Assembly (NCBI RefSeq): GCF_023074075.1
Contig: NZ_JADPKT010000070.1
Span: forward strand, 211,805-275,804
Reading direction: 5' to 3'
Length of the DNA: 64,000 nucleotides
DNA from: Bradyrhizobium sp. 138
Lineage (GTDB): Bacteria; Pseudomonadota; Alphaproteobacteria; Rhizobiales; Xanthobacteraceae
The notes under the pieces were generated by a model. The model ran no database searches. It saw nothing but the letters and a program-made list of their open reading frames with translations, and was not told the origin of the DNA. The position numbers and the translations under genes were made by a program. Shown in pieces: positions 7,999 through 17,159 of this stretch. Numbering within the stretch: position 1 is the first letter of the stretch; the number at the start of each line of letters is the position of its first letter.

Positions 7999-8979
7999 AT
8001 GAAGCACCGGGACCCCTCTGAGACGAACCTGCTGGAGCCGCGCCTGCTCCGGCTGTTTGACGCACTGTTCTCCACGGGCAGTGTCACCAAGGCAGCCGAG
8101 AAGCTCGGTCAAAGTCAGCCGACCATTTCAATCTGGCTGGCGCGCCTGCGAAAGGAACTGGACGATCCGCTGTTCATCCGGTCGGCGGAGGGAATGCTGC
8201 CGACTCCGCGCGCCGAGGCTCTGATCGGCACGGCCAGACAGGCGTTGGAGATGCTGCGTCGTCTGGCGGAGCTTCGCCCTGAGTTTGATCCGGCGACTGC
8301 AAAGCGCCGCTTCATCATCTGCATGACGGATGCCAGCCACATCACGCTCCTTCCGGCCATCCTCGCCTACGTGCGTCGCGTTGCGCCGGGCATCCGCATT
8401 GAGGCGGCGCAGATCGGCGGCGATACCCCAGGGATGCTGCAGTCCGGCGAGGCCGATCTGGCGCTCGGCTACATCTCGGACCTCGACGCCGGGCACTTCC
8501 AACAGGCACTCTTTCCACAGGATTGGGTCTGCCTGGCGAACGCAAAACATGCCCGGATCCGCGGCAGCATCACCGCAAAGGATTTCAGGCGTGAGGCCCA
8601 CGTCCTCATTCGCTCCGGCACCGGACATCTCTTGCTCGGGGACGCGCTACGGGAGCAGCGGATGGTCCTTGACGTCGCGCTTGAGCTACCGGGCTTCTTG
8701 GGGTTACCCGCAATCGTCGGGACGACTGACCTGATCGCCACCCTTCCAAGACACATTGGCGAAACGTTGGCTCATTACTACGGACTGCGCGTGCTCGATT
8801 GCCCGCTGGCGATCGCCGGCTTCACGGTGAAGCAATATTGGCACGCCCGCTTCCATCACGACCCGGCAAACCAATGGTTGCGTGATTTATGCGGGGAGCT
8901 TTTTCAACAGCAGGACGTGCGGGGCCTGCATCGTTCCGGTCGGCCAAGGAAACGAAGGCCACGCGATTTGCAGCCGTGA
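7999..8979 (+). CDS. LysR-family transcriptional regulator
   Basis: This 326-residue regulator has an N-terminal helix-turn-helix at about residues 15-70 (TGSVTKAAEKLGQSQPTIS, then LRKELDDPLFIR). The rest is a type-2 periplasmic-binding-protein-like effector domain of the PnbR/NahR/LinR style. It is divergent from the operon at 7896-1 and most likely activates it in response to the imported compound or an intermediate. A TTG four codons upstream is open, but the ATG at 7999 is preferred. The C-terminus is unusually basic (RPRKRRPRD). Confidence 0.92.
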   Translation: MKHRDPSETNLLEPRLLRLFDALFSTGSVTKAAEKLGQSQPTISIWLARLRKELDDPLFIRSAEGMLPTPRAEALIGTARQALEMLRRLAELRPEFDPATAKRRFIICMTDASHITLLPAILAYVRRVAPGIRIEAAQIGGDTPGMLQSGEADLALGYISDLDAGHFQQALFPQDWVCLANAKHARIRGSITAKDFRREAHVLIRSGTGHLLLGDALREQRMVLDVALELPGFLGLPAIVGTTDLIATLPRHIGETLAHYYGLRVLDCPLAIAGFTVKQYWHARFHHDPANQWLRDLCGELFQQQDVRGLHRSGRPRKRRPRDLQP

Positions 8980-9061
8980 GCAGCGCCTTCGTGACCGGTC
9001 CCATTTCCCCGGGTCGCCCGGATCTCGTGAGAACGATGCTGCAAGCCTCTGCTCTACGATT

Positions 9062-9829
9062 TCAAATCGTACGATCCGCCATCTCCTCGCAGGTAAGAAA
9101 CGAGATACGGGGTAGATCTCGTAGCCACGACAAGAGCCTGTCCAGCGCCGCGATCCGGCTCGCCCGTGCGCTGCCATAGTCGCTGCGCGGATGCAGCGTC
9201 AGCGTGATCAGGCAACGCTCGCGATGCATCGCCTCGATCTCCTCGCGCCACATCCTCATGACGCGATCATGGGTCTGGCGCTGACCATAGAGCGTCGCGT
9301 CGATCAGGATCTCCGCATGCGGCACCTCGACCATGCCGCGGCCGCCATCGGCATCGAGCCGGTACGGATGGTCGTCGTCCTGGAAGCTCGAATCATAGCG
9401 GTAGCCGAGATCGGCCAGGTGCCCGAGCGTGCGTTCCGTCAGGCGGCCATGCGGGGCCCGGAAGCCGCGCGGCGCGCGGCCGACGATCCGCGACAGCGCC
9501 CGATGCGTGCGCCCCAGCAGCGCCCGCTCGTCGATGCCGGCCGCGTCCATCTCTTCCATCGCCCAGCCGTGCGCGGCGATCTCATGACCGCGGCCGGCGA
9601 GCGCGGCGATGTAGGCGGGATTGGCCTCCGCCTCCGCGCCGGGAACGAACACGGTGGATTTGATGCCGTGGCGGTCGAGCAGCCCGAACAGTCGCTCGCA
9701 GCCGACTGCATAGGCGTATTTTCCGTAGGAGGCGCGGCCGAACAGGGCATCCTCGCCTAGCTGGGTCCGCTCGACTGTCTTGCCCTGAAGGTTGACGGTC
9801 ACGACAACGGGAACGGTTGGCTTGCTCAT
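9062..9829 (-). CDS. Polysaccharide deacetylase-like protein with degenerate metal site
   Basis: This 255-residue NodB-fold protein has GHEIAAHGW, FRAPHGRL and ITLTLHPR at the usual deacetylase motif positions. Motif 1, normally TFDD or DFD, reads VTVNLQGK, so the catalytic and metal-binding Asp residues are missing, and the second His of the H-x3-H pair is replaced (HGWAMEE). It may be a non-catalytic partner of the canonical deacetylase encoded just upstream, or use another mechanism. Its ATG at 9829 overlaps the preceding stop by four bases, so it is the last gene of the operon. Confidence 0.82.
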   Translation of the reverse strand: MSKPTVPVVVTVNLQGKTVERTQLGEDALFGRASYGKYAYAVGCERLFGLLDRHGIKSTVFVPGAEAEANPAYIAALAGRGHEIAAHGWAMEEMDAAGIDERALLGRTHRALSRIVGRAPRGFRAPHGRLTERTLGHLADLGYRYDSSFQDDDHPYRLDADGGRGMVEVPHAEILIDATLYGQRQTHDRVMRMWREEIEAMHRERCLITLTLHPRSDYGSARASRIAALDRLLSWLRDLPRISFLTCEEMADRTI

Positions 9830-10671
9830 TGTCCGCTCCAGTCCCGCCGCCAATCGGACGGATTCCTCAGGCACCATTCCGCCAGTTCCAGCATACCGAC
9901 GAAGCGCACGCCCTCGTGACGCTTGGCGTAGTTAATCAGCCCTTCGACCGCCGCGACGCGCGCGGGCGGGCCGGAGCCGTAGCCGACGCGCGGATGGAAG
10001 GTCAGATTGTAATAGCCGCCCTCGGCGTAGATGGCGTCGAACTCCTGCTCCCAATGCGTCAACACTTCCGACGGCGGCGTGTAGCTGACGCGGTAGAACG
10101 GAAAATCATCGAGGCTCGACGTGTTGTTGGGCAGGCAGACATAGTCGCTCCGCTCCTCGCCGTCGTAGCGCGCGAGATAAGGCAGATCGAAATCCTTATC
10201 GCTGGAATCATAGACGTAGCCCAGCTCGCGCAGCTTGCGCAGCGTGCGCGCCGTCTTGTGTCCGGATGGCGAGCGCCATCCCCTTGGCGCAATGCCGGTG
10301 ATCTCGGTGAGCAGCCGGTGCGTACGCTCCAGCAGCTTCGGCTCGGCATCACCGGGATCGACGCCCTCGTGAAAATAGCCGTGCGAGCCGATCTCGATGC
10401 CGGACCGCGAGATGTCGCGGACGAGATCGGGGCTCTCCTCGGCGTCATAGCCGGAGACGTAGAACGTCCAGGGCACGTTGTGACGCGCAAACATGTCGAC
10501 GAAGCGCGGGATGCCGCATTTGGCGGAATAGCGGCCGTGGGAGCGCGCCCCGAGCGGCAGCTGGCCGCGGCCGCGTTCGAGCGAGGTGCCGTCGAAATCG
10601 AGCGTGAGGCCGACGACGCAGCGCGCGCCGTCCGGCCAGGCATGTTGCCTGCGCTGGGCAAGGGTGATCAT
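9826..10671 (-). CDS. Polysaccharide deacetylase / allantoinase (PuuE)-like amidohydrolase
   Basis: This 281-residue NodB-fold protein has an intact metal site: DFD in VVGLTLDFDGTS, HGYFH, WRSPSGHK and LTFHPR. The layout resembles the PuuE-type allantoinase and cytosolic deacetylase group. No signal peptide is visible, so it should act on an imported small molecule rather than a cell-wall polymer. It is coupled by ATGA to the binding-protein gene upstream and to the degenerate deacetylase gene downstream. Amide hydrolysis of a peptide-like or N-acyl substrate is the likely role. Confidence 0.85.
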   Translation of the reverse strand: MITLAQRRQHAWPDGARCVVGLTLDFDGTSLERGRGQLPLGARSHGRYSAKCGIPRFVDMFARHNVPWTFYVSGYDAEESPDLVRDISRSGIEIGSHGYFHEGVDPGDAEPKLLERTHRLLTEITGIAPRGWRSPSGHKTARTLRKLRELGYVYDSSDKDFDLPYLARYDGEERSDYVCLPNNTSSLDDFPFYRVSYTPPSEVLTHWEQEFDAIYAEGGYYNLTFHPRVGYGSGPPARVAAVEGLINYAKRHEGVRFVGMLELAEWCLRNPSDWRRDWSGQ

Positions 10672-12209
10672 CTGACAACCTCGACGTTCCAGAAACGCGG
10701 TTTGCGGCCGGCCCACGGCGCATAGCCGCGCACTTTGGGCGACACCGCTGAGACGTTGACGCCGGAGCTCCACACGATCATCGGCGCATCATCGACGAAC
10801 AGCTTGTGGAGCGCATCGAACAGCGGCTGGCGCGCCTCCGGCGCGGGTGTCTCCATCAGCTTAGCCAGCAGCGCGATCGCATCGCTGTTGCCCCAGACAC
10901 GATCCGGCTGCACGGCCTTGTCACCGATGAAGCGGTCGAGGCCGAACGCGGGATCGAGATAGGGCGTGTAGTTCCAGACCATCAGCTGATAGTCACCCTT
11001 GTTGTAGCGGCTGAGCTGGGCCGCGAACTCGACGACCTCGACTGTGAGGTTGAGGCCCGCCTGCTGCGCCATCGCCTGCACCAGCACCGCGACGTCGTTC
11101 ATCACCGGGAACCGTGAATTCGTGGTGATCCTGATCGGCTCGCCCTTGTAGCCCGCCTCGGCCAGCAGCTTCTTCGCGCGCGCAATGTCGAGGCTTTGGC
11201 CAGACTGCTCCACCGCGCCGTAATAGCGGCTTGAGAGCGGCACCAGAGACGTGCCCGGCTTCGCATAGCCGTCGGTCAGACTGTCGCTCATACTGGAGTA
11301 ATCGAGCGAGGCCGTGATCGCCTCGCGGATGCGCTTGTCCTTGAGCAGCGGATCATTCGTCTGCATGACGATCGCATTCAGCGAAGCGACCGGAGCCGAA
11401 GCGATCACGAGGCCCGCCGACTTCAGCTCGCTGGCGAATTTCGGATCCATCGAGGGCCAGAGATCGAGATTGCCGGACTGGATCGCGGCCTTCGCTGCCG
11501 CCGGATCGGGAACAATCGAAAGCTTGACGCGATCGACCTTGGGCAGCTTGGCTCCAGTGAGCCCGTCGGCCGGCTCGCTGCGCGCCGTATAGTTTTCGTT
11601 ACGGATGAGCTCGATGAACTGGCCGCGGCGCCATTCGGCAAGCTTGAAGGGGCCGGTGCCGATCGCCTTCTGCCAATTCCCGTCGGGTCCGACCGAGTCC
11701 GGATGTGCAATGCCGGTGCCGTCGCAATCAGCCCGCGCCATCGCACTGAGGAAGGCGCCGCTCGGCTCTGCAAGCCGGAAGACGACCTGCTCCGGCGACG
11801 GCGCCGTGATCTCGACAATCTTGATCTTGCGCGTGCCGTCGAAATTGGTCCGGCACGGCCAGGCCGATTTCGGATCGAGGAAGCGCTCCCAGGTCCACGC
11901 CACCTCGCGCGAGGTCAGCGGCGCACCGTTGTGGAAGGTCACGCCCTCGCGTAGCGTAAAGGTGTAGGCGCGCCCGTCCGCCGACGTCTCGAACGCCCTG
12001 GCCAGCATCGGGGCGACGGTGCCGTCGGCGCGCCAGGCGACGAGGCCTTCATAGATCTGCTGCAGCACGAGGCCGGTGTTGTCGTCAGGGCTGTTGCCGG
12101 GCATCAGACCGCGGATGTCAGTGGTCACCATGCTGCGCAGGACGCTCTCGGCACGGGCCGCGGACAGCGACGTAAGGACCAGACACAACGCAACGACAAA
12201 CCGTTTCAT
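10668..12209 (-). CDS. ABC transporter substrate-binding protein, family 5 (DppA/OppA type)
   Basis: This 513-residue periplasmic protein has a clear signal peptide (basic MKR, hydrophobic core, ending SAARAE) and the family 5 pattern: GLVAWRADGTVAPMLARAFE, the LREGVTFHNGAPLT block and GTGPFKLAEW. A TTG two codons upstream is open, but the ATG at 12209 is the natural start. It is the second family 5 binding protein of this operon, the other being at 15591-17159. The two are clearly related but diverged, so they may widen the ligand range of a single permease. Confidence 0.92.
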   Translation of the reverse strand: MKRFVVALCLVLTSLSAARAESVLRSMVTTDIRGLMPGNSPDDNTGLVLQQIYEGLVAWRADGTVAPMLARAFETSADGRAYTFTLREGVTFHNGAPLTSREVAWTWERFLDPKSAWPCRTNFDGTRKIKIVEITAPSPEQVVFRLAEPSGAFLSAMARADCDGTGIAHPDSVGPDGNWQKAIGTGPFKLAEWRRGQFIELIRNENYTARSEPADGLTGAKLPKVDRVKLSIVPDPAAAKAAIQSGNLDLWPSMDPKFASELKSAGLVIASAPVASLNAIVMQTNDPLLKDKRIREAITASLDYSSMSDSLTDGYAKPGTSLVPLSSRYYGAVEQSGQSLDIARAKKLLAEAGYKGEPIRITTNSRFPVMNDVAVLVQAMAQQAGLNLTVEVVEFAAQLSRYNKGDYQLMVWNYTPYLDPAFGLDRFIGDKAVQPDRVWGNSDAIALLAKLMETPAPEARQPLFDALHKLFVDDAPMIVWSSGVNVSAVSPKVRGYAPWAGRKPRFWNVEVVR

Positions 12210-12223
12210 ACGCAAGATCCCGT

Positions 12224-13831
12224 TCAGCCCGAGGCACGCTCCGCCGTCGCCCCGGCGAAATCCAGGACCGGCGCGGCGGCGAGCAGCGCCTTGGTGTAGT
12301 CATGCCGGGGGCGATCGAACACGTCGTCACGCGAGCCCTGCTCGACAATTCGGCCGCCCTGCATCACCACGACGCGGTCGGCGACCTGCTCGACGGCCGC
12401 AAGATCATGGCTGATGAACAGACAGGCAAAACCGTATTGCGCCTGCAGCCGCTCGAACAGCTTGAGCACCTGAGCCTGGATGGTCATGTCGAGTGCCGAT
12501 ACCGGCTCGTCGGCCACGACGAAGGCCGGCTCGCGCACGATGGCGCGCGCGATCGCAATGCGCTGCCGCTGACCGCCGGACAGTTCGTGCGGCCAGCGCG
12601 CAGCCAGACCTGCTAGCCCGACCTCCTCCAGCATCGTGTCGACGCGCCTGTCGCGCTCGGTTGTCGTGAGTTGCGGCACATGACGCAGCGGCTCGGCGAC
12701 GATCTCGCCGACGCGCATGCGCGGATCGAGCGAGGAATAAGGATCCTGGAACACGAGCTGCGAAGCCAGGCGGAAGTCGCGATCGATGGTCGCGGTCACG
12801 TCCCTGCCCCTAAACCTGATCTCGCCGCCCGAGGTCGGGATCAGCCGCAGCATGGCGCGGCCGAGCGTGGTCTTGCCCGAACCGCTGCCGCCGACCACGG
12901 CGACGGTTTCACCCATGGCGATGTCGAGATCGACGCCATTGACGGCGGAGACGCCGTTATCGCGGCGGAACAGCCGCTGCCGCCCGGCAAAGCCGACCTT
13001 GAGCCCGCGCACGCTGACGAGAGGCTCGCCGCCCTGTCGCGCCTTGGTCGTGGCGCCGCGACGCGGCAGGGCCTCGACAAGACGCTTGGTATAAGCTTCG
13101 CGCGGCGAAAACAGGATCTGCCGCGTCGTGCCGGTCTCGACCATCTTGCCCTGGCGCAGCACCAGCGCGCGCTGCGCATAGCGCGAGACCAGGCCGAGAT
13201 TGTGGGTGATCAGCATCACCGACGTGCCGTGATCGCGCGCGAGCCCGACCATGAGGTCGAGCACCTCGCGCTGAGTCAGGGTATCCAGCGCCGTGGTCGG
13301 CTCGTCCGCGATCAGCAGCTTTGGCTTCAGCAGCATCACCGAGGCCAGCATGATGCGCTGGCGCATGCCACCGGAGAATTCGTGCGGATAAGCGTCAAAC
13401 GTCCGCTCGGGATCACGGATCTGCACGCGCGCCAGCATGTCGAGGCAGCGGCGCCGGCTTTCGCGGTTGCCAAGCCCTTCGTGCAGGCCGAGTCCTTCCG
13501 CCATCTGCGCGCCGACGCTGATGGCGGGATTGAGCGAAACCATCGGCTCCTGGAACACCATGCCGACAATAGGACCGCGCAGCGTCCGCATCTGGCGCGC
13601 AGAGACATTCGCAAGGTCGATGCCGTCGAGCACGATGCGACCGCCGGCCGTGCGCAGCCCTGGCGGCAAAAGGCCGAGCACGGCGCGCGCCGCCGCCGTC
13701 TTGCCGCTGCCGGATTCGCCGACGATGGCGAGGAACTCGCCCCGGTCGACGGCAAAGGACAAATCCTCGACGATCGCCGCCGTGCTGGCAGAGACCTCAA
13801 TGCGCAGATTCTCGACCGACAGCAGCGTCAT
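12224..13831 (-). CDS. Dipeptide-type ABC transporter ATPase with two fused ATP-binding domains (DppD-DppF)
   Basis: This 535-residue protein has two ABC cassettes in one chain. The first has Walker A GESGSGKTAAARA near residue 40 and signature FSGGMRQRIMLA. The second starts near residue 270, with GGSGSGKTTLGRA and LSGGQRQRIAIA. Each half has its own oligopeptide-type extension. It energises the DppB/DppC pair encoded immediately upstream. The start overlaps the DppC-like stop by four bases. Such fusions are common in rhizobia. Confidence 0.93.
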   Translation of the reverse strand: MTLLSVENLRIEVSASTAAIVEDLSFAVDRGEFLAIVGESGSGKTAAARAVLGLLPPGLRTAGGRIVLDGIDLANVSARQMRTLRGPIVGMVFQEPMVSLNPAISVGAQMAEGLGLHEGLGNRESRRRCLDMLARVQIRDPERTFDAYPHEFSGGMRQRIMLASVMLLKPKLLIADEPTTALDTLTQREVLDLMVGLARDHGTSVMLITHNLGLVSRYAQRALVLRQGKMVETGTTRQILFSPREAYTKRLVEALPRRGATTKARQGGEPLVSVRGLKVGFAGRQRLFRRDNGVSAVNGVDLDIAMGETVAVVGGSGSGKTTLGRAMLRLIPTSGGEIRFRGRDVTATIDRDFRLASQLVFQDPYSSLDPRMRVGEIVAEPLRHVPQLTTTERDRRVDTMLEEVGLAGLAARWPHELSGGQRQRIAIARAIVREPAFVVADEPVSALDMTIQAQVLKLFERLQAQYGFACLFISHDLAAVEQVADRVVVMQGGRIVEQGSRDDVFDRPRHDYTKALLAAAPVLDFAGATAERASG

Positions 13832-14640
13832 CCGTGCGCCATCCTGGGGTCGAGGCGATCACGCAGGGAATCGCCGAGCAGGTTGATGCCGAGCAGCGTC
13901 AGCGCGATGCAGAGGCCCGGCGCGATCGAGAGCCAGGCGGCGGTCTCCATGAACGGACGGCTCGCTGCCAGCATGTTGCCCCAGGTCGGCGCCGGCGGCG
14001 GCACGCCGAGGCCGAGGAAGCTCAGCGCGCTCTCGGCGAGCAACACCCAGCCGAACATGCTGGTCGCGAGCACCGCAACCGGCGCGATCGCGTTCGGCAT
14101 CACGTGACGGAACATCGAATAGGCTTCAGAATTGCCGATGACCCGCGAGGCCTCGACATATTCCTTCTCGCGGATCGACAGCACGGTGCCGCGCACGACG
14201 CGGACCACCGAGGGGATGTAGGCGAGCCCAAGCGCCAGGATCAGCCCGGCCTTGTTGGCGCCGACCACGATCATCACCGCCAGCGCCAGCAATATGCCGG
14301 GGAACGCCAGAAGCGCGTCGTTGATCGCCATGATGATACGATCGACCCAGCCACGGATGTAGCCGGCCGCACAGCCGATCACCATGCCGGCAGTCACCGC
14401 AAGCAGCACCGTGATCAGGGCAATCACGACGCTCGCGCTGGCCCCGACCATGATGCGGCTGAGCACGTCGCGGCCGAACTCGTCCGTCCCGAACCAATGC
14501 AGTGACGACGGCGCCTGCAGGCGCGCGCGCAGATTGATGCGTAGCGGGTCGAACGGCGTCCAGAACGCACCGGTGAGCGCCGCACCGAGCAGGAGCGCGA
14601 TCAAGGTACCGCCGATTGCGGTATTGGCGCGCATCCTCAT
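13828..14640 (-). CDS. Dipeptide-type ABC transporter permease (DppC)
   Basis: This 270-residue membrane protein has the N-terminal anchor and the hallmark LHWFGTDEFGRDVLSRIM typical of DppC/OppC, and the C-terminal docking loop with EASRVIGNSEAYSMFRHVMP. A much longer frame runs upstream as a shadow of the DppB gene; the ATG at 14640 overlaps the DppB stop by four bases and gives a normal start. It forms the channel with the DppB-like protein. Confidence 0.93.
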   Translation of the reverse strand: MRMRANTAIGGTLIALLLGAALTGAFWTPFDPLRINLRARLQAPSSLHWFGTDEFGRDVLSRIMVGASASVVIALITVLLAVTAGMVIGCAAGYIRGWVDRIIMAINDALLAFPGILLALAVMIVVGANKAGLILALGLAYIPSVVRVVRGTVLSIREKEYVEASRVIGNSEAYSMFRHVMPNAIAPVAVLATSMFGWVLLAESALSFLGLGVPPPAPTWGNMLAASRPFMETAAWLSIAPGLCIALTLLGINLLGDSLRDRLDPRMAHG

Positions 14641-15581
14641 GCCACCGTCACCCTCGGATCGAACAGCGGATAGCAGAGGTCGACGACCAGATTGACCACG
14701 ACGTAGATGACCGCCGTGAACAGCAGGCAGCCCTGCACCACGGGATAGTCGCGGGCGAAGATGGAATCGACCAGGAGCCGGCCGAGACCGGGCAGCGTGA
14801 ACACCGTCTCGATCACGGCGATGCCGCCCAGCAAATGTCCGAGCACGAGGCCGATCAGGGTCCAGGTCGGCGCAAACGCGTTGGGCAGCACGTGGCGGGC
14901 AAGGACGCGCCATTCCGGCACGCCCTTTGCGCGTGCGTGAGTGACATATTCGAGCCTGAGCACCTCGATCGAGGCGGCGCGCGCCATGCGCGTGAGCACG
15001 CCGATCTCCACCATGGTCAGCGTCGCAATCGGCAGCACGATGAAGGTCGCCGCCTGCCAGAAATTCTCCGCGAACGGCACATAGCCGATCACCGGGAGCC
15101 ATTTCAGCTTGAGGCCGAACAAAAGCAGCAGCAGCAGGCCGAGCCAGAAGCTCGGGATAGACAACAGCAACGTGGCGCCGCCGACGACGGAGAGATCGAG
15201 CAGGCTGTTCTGCTTCCAGGCCGCGACGAGGCCGGCGGGAACCGCGATGCAGGCGGCGAGGCCGACAGCCACCAGCACGATGACGGCACTGACTTGGAAG
15301 CGATCGAGGATCAGCGGCAGCACCGCAAGGTCGTTGGTGATGGAGTGGCCGAAATCCCCGGCCGCGAGCCTGGCGATCCAGTGCATGAACTGGACCGGGA
15401 TCGGCTGGTCGAGCCCTAGCTGGGCGCGGAGCTGCGCCGCCTGCGCGGGATCGGCGGCATCGCCGAGCATCACCTGAACGGGATCGCCCGGAATGAGCCG
15501 GACCAGCGCAAAGACAGCGAGGGCGACCAACAGCAGCGTCGGGATCGTCATGGCCAGCCGTCTTGCGAGGTAACTCAACAT
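14637..15581 (-). CDS. Dipeptide-type ABC transporter permease (DppB)
   Basis: This 314-residue membrane protein begins with the DppB pattern (LARRLAMTIPTLLLVALAV, then RLIPGDPV) and has the docking loop YVTHARAKGVPEWRVLARHV. The end (DLCYPLFDPRV) is also standard. It is placed between the second binding protein gene (nine bases upstream) and dppC, so the importer genes A-B-C-DF-A are one transcription unit. Confidence 0.93.
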   Translation of the reverse strand: MLSYLARRLAMTIPTLLLVALAVFALVRLIPGDPVQVMLGDAADPAQAAQLRAQLGLDQPIPVQFMHWIARLAAGDFGHSITNDLAVLPLILDRFQVSAVIVLVAVGLAACIAVPAGLVAAWKQNSLLDLSVVGGATLLLSIPSFWLGLLLLLLFGLKLKWLPVIGYVPFAENFWQAATFIVLPIATLTMVEIGVLTRMARAASIEVLRLEYVTHARAKGVPEWRVLARHVLPNAFAPTWTLIGLVLGHLLGGIAVIETVFTLPGLGRLLVDSIFARDYPVVQGCLLFTAVIYVVVNLVVDLCYPLFDPRVTVA

Positions 15582-15590
15582 CCCGACGCC

Positions 15591-17159
15591 CTACTCGACC
15601 GTGACGCCCCAGAAGCGCGGTTGCGGATAGAGCCAGCCAGCGTAGCCCTTGATGCCCTTGCGCAGCGCCGTCAGCTCGGCGCCGTTGAACAGCACGATCA
15701 TCGGCACATCAGTGATGAAGCGCCTGTGCATCTCGTCGAACAGCACCTGCCGCTTCACCGCGTCATCAATCATCATCGACTGGCGCAGCATGTCCTGCGC
15801 CTCTGGATTGTCCCAAACCTTGCGCGGCTGCGCCGCCTTCGGTCCGGTCAGCATCTCGAAGCTTAAGGAGGGATCGAGCCGCGCCGAATAGGTAAAGGCC
15901 ATCGACTGGTAGTCGCCGCGATTGTAGCGGTCCAGCTGCGCCGCCCAGTCCATCACCTCGAGCTCGATATTGATGCCGACGGTCTGCGCCATCGCCTGCA
16001 CCAGCACGGAGGAATCGAACACGAAGCTGTAGCGCTTGTTGGTGATCATCTTGATCGGCTGTCCGCGATAGCCGGCTTCCAGCAGCAGCTTCTTCGCCTC
16101 CGCAATGTTCTGCGTGTAGCCGTGCGACTGCGCCTCGCTGTAGAAGGGGCTGCCGAGCGGCAAAGCGGAATTGTTCGCCCGCGCCGTGCCCAACATCACG
16201 GCGTCGACGATCTGGACGGTATCGATGGAGAGCGCGATGGCGCGGCGGATCCGCACGTCCTTCAGCAGCGGGTCTTTGGTCTGGAACAGGATGCCGGTGA
16301 GGCCGAGCGCGGGCGTGATGCTGAGCTGCACGTCGGAGCGAGTCTTCAGCTCTTCGAGATCGGGGATCGACAGGCTCATGATGACGTCGAGCGAGCCGCT
16401 AAGCAGTCCCGCCTTCGCCGCAGAACTGTCCGGGATCACGTTGAAACGCACACGATCGACCTTCACGTCCTTGGCGCCGGTATAGCCGGTGCGCGGTTCG
16501 CCGCGCGAGACATAGCCGTCGAAGCGGACGACATCGACATATTGTCCCCGCTTCCACTCGGCGAGCTTGAACGGACCGGTGCCAACAGGGGCGATCCACT
16601 TGCCGTCCGCCCCGACGGAATCGCGGTGGATGATTGCGGTCTGGCCGCAATCGGGCCGTGCCAGGGTCGGGAGAAACAAGGCGGTCGGCTGATCGAGAGT
16701 GATGGCAACAGTCTGTGGATCCGGTGCCTCGATCTTCTCGATCCGTGCGATGCCAGTGGAGCTGAATTCAGACAGGCAGCGCCACTGCGTTGCCGGGTCG
16801 AGCCAGCGCTTGAGTGACCAGACCACGTCGTCCGCGGTCATGGCCGCACCGTTGTGGAATTTGACGCCCTGGCGCAGGCGGAACGTGTAGGTCTTGCCTT
16901 CGTTCGAAACGGTCCAGCTGTCGGCCAGCATCGGGCCGATCGCCGTGTCGTCACGGAAAGCGACAAGGCCCTCGACCACATGCGCGATCACGCCGTCGGT
17001 GTTGGCGTCGCGATTGGTGCCGGGATCGGTCGAGCGGATGTCGGCGTTCAGCCGCGTCCGCAACAATGTCTCGGCGCCGGCTCTTCCCAGCATGGCCAAC
17101 AGGGCGAACGCGGCCAGACCGACCGCCCATGCCGGCGATGGCCGACGCCGCCGCATCAC
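15591..17159 (-). CDS. ABC transporter substrate-binding protein, family 5 (first of two in the operon)
   Basis: This 522-residue exported receptor has a signal peptide (RRRRPSPAW, hydrophobic core, AGAE). Family 5 motifs are clear: GLVAFRDDTAIGPMLADSW, LRQGVKFHNGAAMT and GTGPFKLAEWKRGQY. The last four bases of the Ntn-hydrolase gene overlap its start, so uptake and hydrolysis are translationally coupled. It resembles the second binding protein at 10668-12209 through most of its length. The ligand is probably a peptide or an N-acyl amino compound. Confidence 0.92.
   Translation of the reverse strand: MMRRRRPSPAWAVGLAAFALLAMLGRAGAETLLRTRLNADIRSTDPGTNRDANTDGVIAHVVEGLVAFRDDTAIGPMLADSWTVSNEGKTYTFRLRQGVKFHNGAAMTADDVVWSLKRWLDPATQWRCLSEFSSTGIARIEKIEAPDPQTVAITLDQPTALFLPTLARPDCGQTAIIHRDSVGADGKWIAPVGTGPFKLAEWKRGQYVDVVRFDGYVSRGEPRTGYTGAKDVKVDRVRFNVIPDSSAAKAGLLSGSLDVIMSLSIPDLEELKTRSDVQLSITPALGLTGILFQTKDPLLKDVRIRRAIALSIDTVQIVDAVMLGTARANNSALPLGSPFYSEAQSHGYTQNIAEAKKLLLEAGYRGQPIKMITNKRYSFVFDSSVLVQAMAQTVGINIELEVMDWAAQLDRYNRGDYQSMAFTYSARLDPSLSFEMLTGPKAAQPRKVWDNPEAQDMLRQSMMIDDAVKRQVLFDEMHRRFITDVPMIVLFNGAELTALRKGIKGYAGWLYPQPRFWGVTVE

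Noticed and set aside
9009..9021. CCGGG-TCG-CCCGG hairpin and the nearby palindrome ACGATTT-C-AAATCGT at 9056-9070
   Set aside because: The first stem is only five bases with no T-run, and the second overlaps the stop region of the deacetylase gene. Both could arise by chance; not called as a terminator.
12671..14107. A 478-codon forward open frame
   Set aside because: It lies antisense to the fused ABC ATPase and permease genes, which have full motifs; the frame's protein is His/Arg-rich without domains.
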